From CAYJRR01 sp964372275 [NCBI: uncultured bacterium] (GTDB lineage: Bacteria > CAYJRR01): DNA of 31,031 nucleotides. Position numbers and translations under genes: made by a program. The notes beneath the pieces were generated by a model that was given only the letters and a program-made list of their open reading frames with translations, was not told the origin of the DNA and made no database searches. Where the stretch lies: NCBI GenBank assembly GCA_964372275.1, contig CAYJRR010000015.1:3074-34104 (forward strand), given 5' to 3'. Positions 1 through 7,999 of this stretch are shown here, one piece after another (positions within the stretch are counted from its first letter, which is position 1; each line of letters begins with the position of its first letter).

Positions 1-2
1 GG

Positions 3-1724
3 ACCGGACCGGTGTCGATCGCCGTCGATCCGACCGGAAGCTTCGCCTACGTCGCCAACTCGGTCTCGGACACGGTGTCGGTCTACGCGGTCAACGGGAC
101 GTCCGGGGCCTTGACCGCAGGGGCCGTCGCCACCACCGGGAGCGCGCCCAACGCGATCGCGGTCGATCCGAGCGGACGATTCGCCTACGTGGCGAACTCC
201 AGCTCCAACGACGTCTCCGCCTACGCCATCGACCGGCTGACCGGTTCGCTCACCGCCGGGGCGCGGGTAGCGGCCGGCACCAATCCGCGCTCGATCGCCG
301 TCGACCCGTCCGGCCGGTTCGTCTACACGGCCAACTGGGGCTCCAACAACGTCTCCACCTTCCGCATCGATCCGACGACCGGGGCGCTGACGGCGGGGGC
401 GGCGGCGCCCGCGGGAACCGGGCCGGCGTTCGTGGCGGTGCATCCCACGGGATCGTTCGCCTACGCCGTGAACCTCACGTCGAAGAACGTGTCGGTCTAC
501 ACGGTCGACCCGACCACCGGCGCCCTGACCGCGGGGACACCGATCGCCGCCTCCCTCGTTCCGGTCTCGATGGCGATCGACGCCTCCGGGAGCTACGCCT
601 ACTTCGCCAACTCCGTCTCGAACAGCGTCACGATCGCGTCGATCGATCCGGCGACCGGCGCGTTGAGCCTTTCCACCACGCTCCTGTCGTTCTCCGGGCC
701 CTACTCGATCGGGCTCGCCTCCGGCGCGACGATGAAATCGTTCGGGGCCAAGTTCGCTTACGCCGCCAACTCGAACTCCAACAACGTCTCGGTCTACTAC
801 GTCGATCCGGTGACCGGGACGCCGACCGCGGGTGTGGCGGCGAACACGGGCACGACCCCCCGATCGGTGACGATCGATCCCACCGGCCGGTTCGCCTACA
901 CGGTGAACCAGGGATCGAACACCGTCTCCGTCTTCGCGGTCAGCACCAGCACCGGCTCGCTCACCCCCCGGGGCGGCGGCAACTCCACGCAAACGGCACC
1001 GTCCTCGATGGCGATCCATCCGACCGGGAAGTTCGCCTACGTCTCGAACACGGGCTCCAACTCGCTCTCCGTCTATCAGGTGAACCAGACCACCGGCTTC
1101 CTCTTCTCGACCGGACCGATCGCCACCGGCTCGGTGCCCGAGTTCGTCACCGTCGATCCGTCCGGGCGATTCGTCTACACCGCGAACCGCGTCGGAAACA
1201 GCGTGTCGGTCTTCACCGTCAACCAGACCTCCGGCGCGCTGACGGCCGGAACGGCCGTGGCGGCCGGAACGCAGCCCTACTGCGTCACCGTCCACCCCAA
1301 CGGAAGGTTCGCCTACGTCGCGAACTACAGCACCAACGACGTGTCGATGTACTCCATCGACCAGGGCTCCGGGGCGCTCACGTCGATCGGGACGGTCGCC
1401 GCCGGCGCCGGGCCCCGATCGGTCGTCGTCGATCCGACGGGCCGGTTCGCCTACACCGCGAACATCGGCTCCGACAACGTCTCGGTCTTCACCGTCGACG
1501 GCACGACCGGACTGCTCACCGCGGGAACGGCGGTCGGAGCGGGCGACGCTCCGATCTCGGTCACCGTCGACCCGACCGGGAACTTCCTCTACGCCGCGAA
1601 CACGGGCGGTTCGACGGTATCCGCCTATCGCATCAACAACGGGACCGGTGCGCTGACCTCGATCACCACGGTACCGGCGGGGTCCGGACCGTACCTGGTC
1701 ACGACGCTCGGCGGAGCGTTGTAG
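3..1724 (+). CDS. YVTN/lactonase-type beta-propeller repeat protein (5' end outside window)
   Basis: This is the C-terminal part of a protein made only of tandem beta-propeller repeats of about 46 residues. I count 12 units, each with a core like VDPTGRFAYVAN, then S(N)xVSVY.VD, then TGALTAG and a GxxP turn. The pattern fits the YVTN-repeat and 6-phosphogluconolactonase-like (lactonase) propellers. A GTG at 12 could begin an ORF, but the upstream codons in frame continue the repeat (T-G-P-V-S-I-A-V), so the gene very probably starts before the window. Unit 6 (near 715-775) is irregular: its VDPTGR turn is replaced by a longer segment containing MKSFGA. No catalytic domain or membrane segment is visible. 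Secretion and a binding or scaffolding role are inferred from the family; lactonase activity cannot be claimed. The gene ends with TAG at 1722, and a hairpin follows about 120 bp later. Confidence 0.85.
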   Translation, partial: TGPVSIAVDPTGSFAYVANSVSDTVSVYAVNGTSGALTAGAVATTGSAPNAIAVDPSGRFAYVANSSSNDVSAYAIDRLTGSLTAGARVAAGTNPRSIAVDPSGRFVYTANWGSNNVSTFRIDPTTGALTAGAAAPAGTGPAFVAVHPTGSFAYAVNLTSKNVSVYTVDPTTGALTAGTPIAASLVPVSMAIDASGSYAYFANSVSNSVTIASIDPATGALSLSTTLLSFSGPYSIGLASGATMKSFGAKFAYAANSNSNNVSVYYVDPVTGTPTAGVAANTGTTPRSVTIDPTGRFAYTVNQGSNTVSVFAVSTSTGSLTPRGGGNSTQTAPSSMAIHPTGKFAYVSNTGSNSLSVYQVNQTTGFLFSTGPIATGSVPEFVTVDPSGRFVYTANRVGNSVSVFTVNQTSGALTAGTAVAAGTQPYCVTVHPNGRFAYVANYSTNDVSMYSIDQGSGALTSIGTVAAGAGPRSVVVDPTGRFAYTANIGSDNVSVFTVDGTTGLLTAGTAVGAGDAPISVTVDPTGNFLYAANTGGSTVSAYRINNGTGALTSITTVPAGSGPYLVTTLGGAL

Positions 1725-2028
1725 CCAGCGCCTCGCGCATCCCGAAGGGCGGACCGCCTCACGTGACGGGCTGGCGCGTACCGTCCAATCGGGGATCGCC
1801 GGCGCGGCGCTACGGCCGCGAGACCACGGCGGCCGTCGACGCCGGCGCTTGCCGCCTTTCCGGCAAGCCGCTCGGAAGGGGGTCCGTGACCGGTCGTCGC
1901 GGAGAGTCCCGCGCGCCGACGGCGCAGCGCGAATCGCGCGCGCGGCGAAGCGCTCGCCGGCGCGGGTCCCTGCCACCGATCCCTTCGGGACCTCTCCGTT
2001 GGCACGTCGGTTGGAGCGGGCCGCTCGC
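1725..2028. other. 304-bp intergenic stretch, no gene seen
   Basis: This gap separates the propeller gene from the serine protease. Reading frames across it encode Arg-rich, low-complexity peptides with no family resemblance, typical of chance ORFs in GC-rich DNA. Its only clear structure is the hairpin at 1847-1868. A GGAG at about 2013 is a possible ribosome site for the ATG at 2029. I see no convincing -35/-10 pair. Confidence 0.6.
1847..1868 (+). terminator. 8-bp perfect hairpin, possible terminator
   Basis: GCTTGCCG (1847-1854) and CGGCAAGC (1861-1868) are perfect reverse complements around a 6-nt loop. The hairpin lies 123 bp after the propeller stop codon. No T-tract follows, so it may be a weak intrinsic terminator, a 3'-end stabiliser or chance in GC-rich DNA. 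Confidence 0.35.
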
Positions 2029-2856
2029 ATGCGAAACGTTTCGAAGGCTCCAGGGCGCTCCGGCCGGCTCGTCCGGCTCCGGGCCGCGGCGACGGCGGCG
2101 GCAACGGCAACGGTCGCGGCCGCGGTCGCCGCGTTGCCGGCGGGCTGTGGCGGACCGCCGGCTCCGGAGGCCGCTCTCGGAGCCGGCGACATCGCGACCG
2201 GCCGCCGGGGCGATCCGATCGTCGGCGGAACGGTCGACCACGGTCACGCCGCGGTGGTGCTCGTCTACAACACCGAATACGGCTACCTCTGCACCGGTTC
2301 GGTGATCGCCCGGCGGGTGGTGCTGACCGCCGGTCACTGCACCGATCCCGATCCGGTCGCCGCCCACTACCGGATCTTCGGCGGCACCCACCCCCTCGAC
2401 GACCCCGCCTGGTCCCGGTCGGTGGCGGCGGTGCGCACCAATCCGGCCTACGACCCGTCGACCTTCGGCGTGGGGGACACCGCCGTCCTGCTGTTGCGGT
2501 CGAACGCGCCGGTGTCGCCGATTCGATGGCTGAAGGCCAAGTCTCCGTCGGTCTACGCGCCTGGACGGCGATTCACCGCGGTCGGCTTCGGCGTCACCGA
2601 CGCCGCCGCCGGGGACAGCGGGACCAAGCGCAAGGCCCGTTTCACGATCACCGCGCGTGGGCCGACCACCTTCGCCTACGGGAGCGAGACGAAAAACACC
2701 TGCGTCGGCGATTCGGGGGGCCCTGCGATCGCGACGGTCGCCGGCGTCGCCATGGTCGTCGGCACGACGAGCTTCGGCGATGCCGGGTGCGAGGAGTTCG
2801 GCGTCGACATGAGGACCGACGCGGAGGCGTGGTTCATCGCGCAGTATGCGCCGTGA
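2029..2856 (+). CDS. secreted trypsin-like serine protease (S1 family)
   Basis: A chymotrypsin-fold protease of about 275 residues. The triad is clear: His103 in LTAGHC, Asp150 in GDTAVLLL and Ser229 in GDSGGP. An IVGG motif near residues 66-70 matches the usual activation site after a short propeptide, so the enzyme is probably made as a zymogen. The ATG at 2029 is chosen because it is followed by a basic n-region, an Ala/Val-rich hydrophobic stretch and a Cys in LPAGC. Starting at 1849 would add 60 Arg-rich residues in front of the export signal. The Cys suggests a lipoprotein, but Pro at -3 is not a standard lipobox, so plain secretion is possible. There is no C-terminal sorting tail. Substrate unknown. 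It converges with the M16 protease gene. Confidence 0.88.
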   Translation: MRNVSKAPGRSGRLVRLRAAATAAATATVAAAVAALPAGCGGPPAPEAALGAGDIATGRRGDPIVGGTVDHGHAAVVLVYNTEYGYLCTGSVIARRVVLTAGHCTDPDPVAAHYRIFGGTHPLDDPAWSRSVAAVRTNPAYDPSTFGVGDTAVLLLRSNAPVSPIRWLKAKSPSVYAPGRRFTAVGFGVTDAAAGDSGTKRKARFTITARGPTTFAYGSETKNTCVGDSGGPAIATVAGVAMVVGTTSFGDAGCEEFGVDMRTDAEAWFIAQYAP

Positions 2857-2894
2857 CGCCCGCCTTCGCCGCGGTACGAGGGAAGCTACCGCCG

Positions 2895-3006
2895 ATGAAA
2901 ATGGAAAATGGAAAATGGACAACCGGTGAATGCAAAACGGGTCTTAATTGATTCGGTTTTCCATTTGCCGGCTTTCCATTTTCCATCTTGAATTCTCCAT
3001 TTTCCG
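2895..3006. repeat. AT-rich inverted array of the heptamer ATGGAAA / TTTCCAT
   Basis: In DNA otherwise about 70% GC, this stretch has a left arm with degenerate and exact ATGGAAA units (2895-2920) and a right arm with reverse-complement TTTCCAT units at 2958-2964, 2973-2979 and 2980-2986, plus degenerate copies at 2994-3006. The arms are separated by about 37 bp. The array fills the gap between the stop codons of two convergent genes (2856 and 3011), so a transcript from either side could fold it into a long hairpin. A bidirectional terminator or a short non-coding repeat element is the likeliest reading. Confidence 0.75.
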
Positions 3007-3010
3007 AGCC

Positions 3011-5671
3011 TCATGGCCGGACGACGGAGGTAACGGCGCGGCGGGGATCCAGGTACTTCCTCGCGGCGGCAACCGCATCACCGGGGGTCACCGCCAGCAC
3101 CCGGCCGGGATAGGCCCGGTAGTCGCGATAGCCCAGACCGTAACGATCGTTGAAGGCGAAGTTGGCGGCGCGGGAGGCGGCGCGTTGGAGGTCGATCTCG
3201 AAACTGCCGACGAGCTGTCGCTGATTGCGCGCGAGTTCGTCGGCCGGAATCCCCTCGGTACGCAGCCGTTCCAGCTCGGCGTGGATTCCGGCCACCGCCC
3301 GGTCGAGCTTGGCCGGCTCGGTCGCCATGTAGACGCAGAAGTAGCCCGGGTCGAGCGCCTCCTGCGAGAAGGCGGTGACGCTGTAGGCGAGCCCCTGCTT
3401 GTCGCGTAGCTCGAGGAACAGGCGCCCCCCTTGTCCGGCGAGCGCGGTGGCGATCAGCTCGAGCGCATGTCGGTCGGCGTCGTGGAACGACGCACCCGGG
3501 AAGCCGATGGCGATGTGAGCCTGCTCCTTCTCCTTGCGGAAGACCGTCTCCCGCGGCTCGAGGATCGGCGGCTCCGGCTCGACCGCCGGCCGCGCGAACG
3601 GCCGCCCGCCGCCGAAGCCGGCGAGGCCGGCGGCGAACCGGTCGGCGAGCGCGTCGGGATCGAAGTCCCCCACCGCGGCGATCGACAGGTTCTCCGGCAC
3701 CGCCAGCCGCTCGTAGAAACGGGTGAGCTCCGCCGAGTCGACCGTCTCGATCCGCGACGCCTCCCCGAGGATCGACAGGCGATACGGGTGCCGCCGGTAC
3801 ATCGTGCGCGTCAGCGCCCGGAGCGCGACCGAAGCGGGGCTGTCTTCCTGCGTCTTGATCGACTCCAGCACCAGCCGCCGCTCCTGGTCGACCTCGCGCT
3901 GCTCGAAGGTCGGGCCCTGCAGGATCTCGCAGAACAGGTCGGTCGCATCGGCGACGTGCTTCGAGAGCGCGTCGAGGCGGATCCCGAAGGAGTTGAAGCC
4001 CGAGAATCCCGACAGGCCGCCGGCATAGCGATCGATCGCGCGCGCGATCTCCGCGTAGGACCGGTCGGCCGTCCCCTTGCAGATCGTGCGGGCGACCAGG
4101 TGCGTGTTCCCCGCCGTCGACTCCTCTTCGAACCGTAGCCCGCCGAGGAAGACGGCGCGCAGCGCGAGGATCGGGATCGACGGATCGCGCCGGAGCAGGA
4201 GCGTGGACCCGTCCGGCAGGGTGACGCGACGTTCGCGTTCGGCCTCGCGCCGGCCGCGCCGCGCGGCGGCGCCGCGGGGACGTCGCTGCGCGGCGCCACG
4301 CCCGCCCGCCAGGCCGACGCCGCGCGCGCGCGTCGCGCCGGATCGCGACGGCCGCGTCGCCTCGCGCCAGGCGCCGTAGGCCGCGGCGCGGAGCGCGCCC
4401 AGCGCCGGCGTCTTCCCTTCCGGCCCCAGCGCCACGAGCGTCAGGCCGTCCGGATGGAGGTAGGTCCGCGCGACCCGGGCAAGGTCGGCCGGCGTCAAGG
4501 CGCGGACCGCGGCGAAGTAGCGTGCCTCCTCGGCGAGCCCGCCACCGACCGTCTCGTAGAAGCCGAGCTTCTTGGCCATCCCCTGCACCGTCTCCCGTTC
4601 GTAGACGGCGTCCCCCTCGATCGAGACCTTGGCACGCTCGAGCTCCTCCTCGGAGATCGGCTCCCGCAGGACGCGAAACGTCTCGCGCAGCGCCTCGGTC
4701 CCTCCTTCGAGCCCGCGGTCGACCGGAACGGTCGCGGAGACGAAGAACAGTCCGGTGTCGGCCGGGGAGTAGGCGTAGGACGAGATTGCCGAGACCAGCC
4801 GTTTTCCGCGCCGCACCCGCCACGCCAGCCGGCTCCGGTCCCCCTGCCCGAGGGCCAGCGCGAGGGCGTCGAGCGCCGGGATCGCGGGCGACGCGAGGCC
4901 GGGGATGTGGTACGCCGCTTCGACTTTGATCTCCGAGACGTCGTCGGTGAGCGTCACGCCGGCGGGTGCCGCGGGGCGCGGCTCGCGCGCGCGACGCCGC
5001 GCCGGGACCGTGCCGCCGTCGAAGCCGCGGAAGCTCGCCGCGATCGCCCGTCCCGCCTCGGCCGGGTCGAAATCGCCGGCGACGACCAGGAGCACGTTTC
5101 GCGGGACGTACCAGCGGCGGTAGAACGCCACCACCTCGTCCCGTCCGAAGCCGGAGACGCTCTCGCGCGTGCCGATCACCGGCCGGCCGTAGGGGTGCAC
5201 GCGGTAGGCCTGCCGGAACAGCGCGTGGCTCGCGCGGCTCGAAGGCTGGTCTTCGTCGCGGCGGATCTCCTCCAGGATCACCTCCTTCTCCAGCGCGAGC
5301 TCCCGCGCGTCGATCGCCGACCGCGTCACCGCGTCGGAGAGGACGTCGAGTCCGCGGTCGAAGAAACGGCTGGCCAGCACCAGGTGATAGACGGTGGTGT
5401 CGAAGCTGGTGTAGGCGTTGATGTCTCCGCCGCACCCTTCGATCTCCTGGGCGATCTCGCCGACGCCGCGCCGCCCGGTCCCCTTGAACAGCATGTGCTC
5501 CAGCACGTGCGCGAGACCGCGCTCGTGCGATCGCTCGTCGGCGGAGCCGACGCCGACCCACGCCTGAAAAGCGACCACCGGCGAGCGGTCGTCCGGCGCG
5601 AGCACGACACGCATCCCGGACGGCAGGGTGGTGACGCGGAAGGGGCGGGGAAGCGCGGACGCGCGGACCAT
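3011..5671 (-). CDS. M16 family zinc metalloprotease, fused double-subunit form
   Basis: A predicted zinc endopeptidase of 886 residues made of two M16 (pitrilysin/insulinase-like) halves. The N-terminal half (about 10-435) has the inverted zinc motif HxxEH at 55-59 (H55, E58, H59), and Glu135 in VILEEI lies at the right distance for the third ligand. The C-terminal half (about 481-886) keeps the fold but has THLVAR where HxxEH should be, so it is non-catalytic. It retains the GLAYSV motif typical of the substrate-binding half. An Arg/Ala/Gly-rich linker (about 437-480) joins them. Two-chain homologues (MPP-like) carry these halves as separate proteins. No signal peptide is evident, so its location is unclear. 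The ATG at 5671 is only 29 bp from the divergent hemW start. Confidence 0.92.
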   Translation of the reverse strand: MVRASALPRPFRVTTLPSGMRVVLAPDDRSPVVAFQAWVGVGSADERSHERGLAHVLEHMLFKGTGRRGVGEIAQEIEGCGGDINAYTSFDTTVYHLVLASRFFDRGLDVLSDAVTRSAIDARELALEKEVILEEIRRDEDQPSSRASHALFRQAYRVHPYGRPVIGTRESVSGFGRDEVVAFYRRWYVPRNVLLVVAGDFDPAEAGRAIAASFRGFDGGTVPARRRAREPRPAAPAGVTLTDDVSEIKVEAAYHIPGLASPAIPALDALALALGQGDRSRLAWRVRRGKRLVSAISSYAYSPADTGLFFVSATVPVDRGLEGGTEALRETFRVLREPISEEELERAKVSIEGDAVYERETVQGMAKKLGFYETVGGGLAEEARYFAAVRALTPADLARVARTYLHPDGLTLVALGPEGKTPALGALRAAAYGAWREATRPSRSGATRARGVGLAGGRGAAQRRPRGAAARRGRREAERERRVTLPDGSTLLLRRDPSIPILALRAVFLGGLRFEEESTAGNTHLVARTICKGTADRSYAEIARAIDRYAGGLSGFSGFNSFGIRLDALSKHVADATDLFCEILQGPTFEQREVDQERRLVLESIKTQEDSPASVALRALTRTMYRRHPYRLSILGEASRIETVDSAELTRFYERLAVPENLSIAAVGDFDPDALADRFAAGLAGFGGGRPFARPAVEPEPPILEPRETVFRKEKEQAHIAIGFPGASFHDADRHALELIATALAGQGGRLFLELRDKQGLAYSVTAFSQEALDPGYFCVYMATEPAKLDRAVAGIHAELERLRTEGIPADELARNQRQLVGSFEIDLQRAASRAANFAFNDRYGLGYRDYRAYPGRVLAVTPGDAVAAARKYLDPRRAVTSVVRP

Positions 5672-5681
5672 GGGTCGCGCG

Positions 5682-5691
5682 ATGCTACCAT
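5682..5691. promoter_or_regulatory. bidirectional extended -10-like core between M16 protease and hemW
   Basis: On the + strand TG-C-TACCAT (5683-5691) ends 9 bp before the hemW TTG at 5701. On the - strand TG-G-TAGCAT ends about 10 bp before the protease ATG at 5671. Both read as extended -10 elements made by one near-palindromic core. Start codons this close imply transcripts with little or no leader; no Shine-Dalgarno is seen for either gene. No -35 is apparent. Confidence 0.45.
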
Positions 5692-5700
5692 CCCCTCGCC

Positions 5701-6894
5701 TTGACGCCCCCCTTCGGTCTCTACGTGCACGTTCCGTACTGTCGGGAACGCTGCCTCTACTGCGATTTCGCGCTCGTCCCCGTCGAGCGCGCCCCTTCGC
5801 GGCCGTTCGTCGATCGATTGGCCGACGAGATCGTCGCCTTCGCGGAACGGGAGGTGGCCCCCGGGATCGTCGCCGCGCCGCGCTTCCGCGGCCGCCGCGC
5901 GGCCAGCGTCTACCTGGGCGGCGGGACGCCGAGCCTGCTCGAACCGGCGGAGGTCGACCGGCTCCTCGGAACGCTCGACCGCGTCTTCGGGATCGAGAAC
6001 GGCGCCGAGGTCACCCTCGAAGCGAACCCCGAGGACGCCGATCTCCAGACGCTCCGCGCCTTCCGCGCCGCCGGCGCCAACCGGCTCTCGTTGGGGGTCC
6101 AGGCGCTCGACGACCGCTTCCTGCGGGCGCTCGGACGGAAGCACGACCGCGCGCAAGGCGAGCGCGCGGTCGACCTCGCGCGCGCCGCGGGGTTCGAGCG
6201 CGTGTCGATCGACCTGATCTTCGGCGTCGAAGGGATGACGATCGCCGACTGGGAGGAGACGCTCGAACGGGCGGTCGCGCTCTCCCCCGACCACCTCTCC
6301 TGCTACGGGCTGACGGTCGAGCGGGGGACGGTCCTGGAGAAGCGCATCGCCACCGGCCGCCTGCGGGTGCCCGACGACGACGTGCAGGCGTCGATGTTCG
6401 AACTCGCCGGACGGCGGCTCGCAGCCGAAGGCCTGCCCCGTTACGAGATCAGCAACTACGCGCCGCCGGGCCGCCGGGCCGTCCACAACTCGCTCTACTG
6501 GCGCTACGCCGAATGGATCGGCTTCGGACCGTCGGCCCACTCCTTCGCGCGCCTCTTCGAGGAGCCGTCCCCGGACGCCGGCGGCGTTCGCTGGTGGAAC
6601 GACCGGAGCGTCGACGCGTGGCTCCGCGGGGGCGGCACGCCGGGCCACGAAGTCGTCCGCGGACGGGCGGCGATGGGAGAGATGGCGTTCACGGCGATGC
6701 GAACGGCGGACGGGCTCTCCGAGTCGGCGTTCGAGGCGGTGTTCGGGATCGCCGTCGACGTGCCGTTCGGCGAGACGTTCGTCGAAGCCGAGCGTCGCGG
6801 ACTCGTCGAACGCCGGGACGGGCACGTACGGTTGACCGAGCGCGGGTTCCCGATCGCCGATTCGGTCTTCGCCGATTTGGTGGAGGCGGCCTGA
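5701..6894 (+). CDS. hemW: HemW-type radical SAM heme chaperone
   Basis: A 397-residue radical SAM protein of the HemN/HemW family. The cluster motif is C14-xxx-C18-xx-C21 followed by D-F. HemN has a further Cys at the CxxCxC position; Phe23 here matches HemW, a proposed heme-delivery protein, rather than coproporphyrinogen dehydrogenase. Other family marks are YLGGGTPSLL, EANPED, R.SLGVQ, LYWR followed by GFGPSAHS, and a winged-helix-like C-terminus (ESAFEAVFG through ERGFPIADSVF). Many databases mislabel these as oxygen-independent coproporphyrinogen III oxidase. The start is TTG; no earlier in-frame start is seen, and H10-V-P at the N-terminus fits the family. It leads a + strand operon, its TGA overlapping the next ATG by one base. 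Confidence 0.9.
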   Translation: MTPPFGLYVHVPYCRERCLYCDFALVPVERAPSRPFVDRLADEIVAFAEREVAPGIVAAPRFRGRRAASVYLGGGTPSLLEPAEVDRLLGTLDRVFGIENGAEVTLEANPEDADLQTLRAFRAAGANRLSLGVQALDDRFLRALGRKHDRAQGERAVDLARAAGFERVSIDLIFGVEGMTIADWEETLERAVALSPDHLSCYGLTVERGTVLEKRIATGRLRVPDDDVQASMFELAGRRLAAEGLPRYEISNYAPPGRRAVHNSLYWRYAEWIGFGPSAHSFARLFEEPSPDAGGVRWWNDRSVDAWLRGGGTPGHEVVRGRAAMGEMAFTAMRTADGLSESAFEAVFGIAVDVPFGETFVEAERRGLVERRDGHVRLTERGFPIADSVFADLVEAA

Positions 6895-7988
6895 TGGCGC
6901 TCGGAGCGAGGGTGGGGGGAGGGACGATGGCGGGGGTATCGAAGTTCAATCTTCCGGGCGGTCTCCGGGGCCGCCCGGCGCGGATCCTGTTCCTGGCGGT
7001 CGGCGGAGCGCTGTTCCTGATGATCTTCGCCGGCTCGTGCACCGCGTACGTCGCCCCCAACGAGGTGGCGATCCTGGAAAGCCGGCTCATTCCGCCGCGC
7101 GGAATCCAGGTCCGCGGGGGGAAGCCGTTCGAAGGGGGCCGGATCCGCCTGCTGCTGCCGGGGCAGAGGATGCACACCTTCCCCACCGACATCCAGGTGC
7201 TCGACCTGACCAGCAACACCAAGGAGGTCGTGCGCGTCCGCAACCAGCGGATCGAGCCGGCGATGGAGGTGAACACCTCCGACGGTTCCCGGGTGAAGGT
7301 CGACGTCACCGTCCTCTACCGGATCACCGATCCTCTCACCGTGATGCGCACGGCGGGTCCCGGTCGCCTGTTCGAGACCACCTCGGTCCTTCCGAAGACG
7401 ATCGCCAGTCTGAAAAAGAACCTCGGCGAGATGGTCGCCGAGGACTTCTACGACGTGCACAAGCGCGTGGCGAAGGCCAAGGCGGCGCAGGAGCAGATCG
7501 CCGCCGAGCTCGCCGACAAGGGGATCGCGGTCGAGCAGGTGCTGTTGCGCCAGTACTACTACGACGGCGCCTACCAGCAGCAGATCGAGGAGAAGAAGAT
7601 CCAGGACCAGCTCAAGTTTACGCGGCAGTCGGAGGCCGAAGCGGCCAAGGAGCTGGCGAAGAAGCAGGAGATCGAGGCGACCGGACAAGCGAACGTCGAC
7701 ATTGAGACCGAACGCGGCCGGGCGGAGGTGACCAAGATCCGGGCCGAGGCCGACGCCTACCGCCGCAAGCGCGTCGCCGAAGCCGACCTGTTGGTGCAGT
7801 TGGCGACCGCGAAGGGGACGGAGCTCGAGAACGCGGCCTACTCCGGCATCGGGTCGGAGAACCTGGTGGGGCTGGAGATGGCGGAGGTGCTCGGCGGTCT
7901 GGAGACGATCCTGGTGCCGTCCGGGGGGAAGAGCGGCGTCAACCCGCTCGACCTCGAGCAATCGCTCAAGATGTTCGACGTGAAGTAG
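6894..7988 (+). CDS. SPFH/band-7 (prohibitin-like) membrane protein
   Basis: A 364-residue membrane-anchored SPFH protein. A basic N-terminus is followed by one transmembrane helix (about 30-48), an SPFH domain starting at VAPNEVAIL, and an Ala/Glu/Lys-rich coiled coil (about 235-310) typical of oligomerising prohibitin/flotillin/HflK-type proteins. These form cage-like assemblies at the inner membrane and often regulate proteases or membrane order; the partner here is unknown. I chose the ATG at 6894, which overlaps the hemW stop and has GGAGG (6882-6886) seven bases upstream. An ATG at 6927 behind a G-rich stretch is a second option. It is followed after 11 bp by a second SPFH gene. Confidence 0.88.
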   Translation: MALGARVGGGTMAGVSKFNLPGGLRGRPARILFLAVGGALFLMIFAGSCTAYVAPNEVAILESRLIPPRGIQVRGGKPFEGGRIRLLLPGQRMHTFPTDIQVLDLTSNTKEVVRVRNQRIEPAMEVNTSDGSRVKVDVTVLYRITDPLTVMRTAGPGRLFETTSVLPKTIASLKKNLGEMVAEDFYDVHKRVAKAKAAQEQIAAELADKGIAVEQVLLRQYYYDGAYQQQIEEKKIQDQLKFTRQSEAEAAKELAKKQEIEATGQANVDIETERGRAEVTKIRAEADAYRRKRVAEADLLVQLATAKGTELENAAYSGIGSENLVGLEMAEVLGGLETILVPSGGKSGVNPLDLEQSLKMFDVK

Positions 7989-7999
7989 GAGGAACGCCC

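Noticed and set aside
2895-3006. CRISPR-like array
   Set aside because: The units are only seven bases, directly adjacent and inverted between two arms, with no spacers and no cas genes.
3078-5561. Second long minus-strand frame inside the M16 gene
   Set aside because: It is a frame-shifted shadow of the M16 protease with an extreme Arg bias and no recognisable domain.
4454-5704. Plus-strand open frame opposite the M16 N-terminal half
   Set aside because: Antisense shadow; composition is low complexity and the M16 frame has clear catalytic motifs.
5701-6894. Coproporphyrinogen III dehydrogenase (HemN)
   Set aside because: The fourth Cys of the HemN CxxxCxxCxC motif is replaced by Phe23, which fits HemW.
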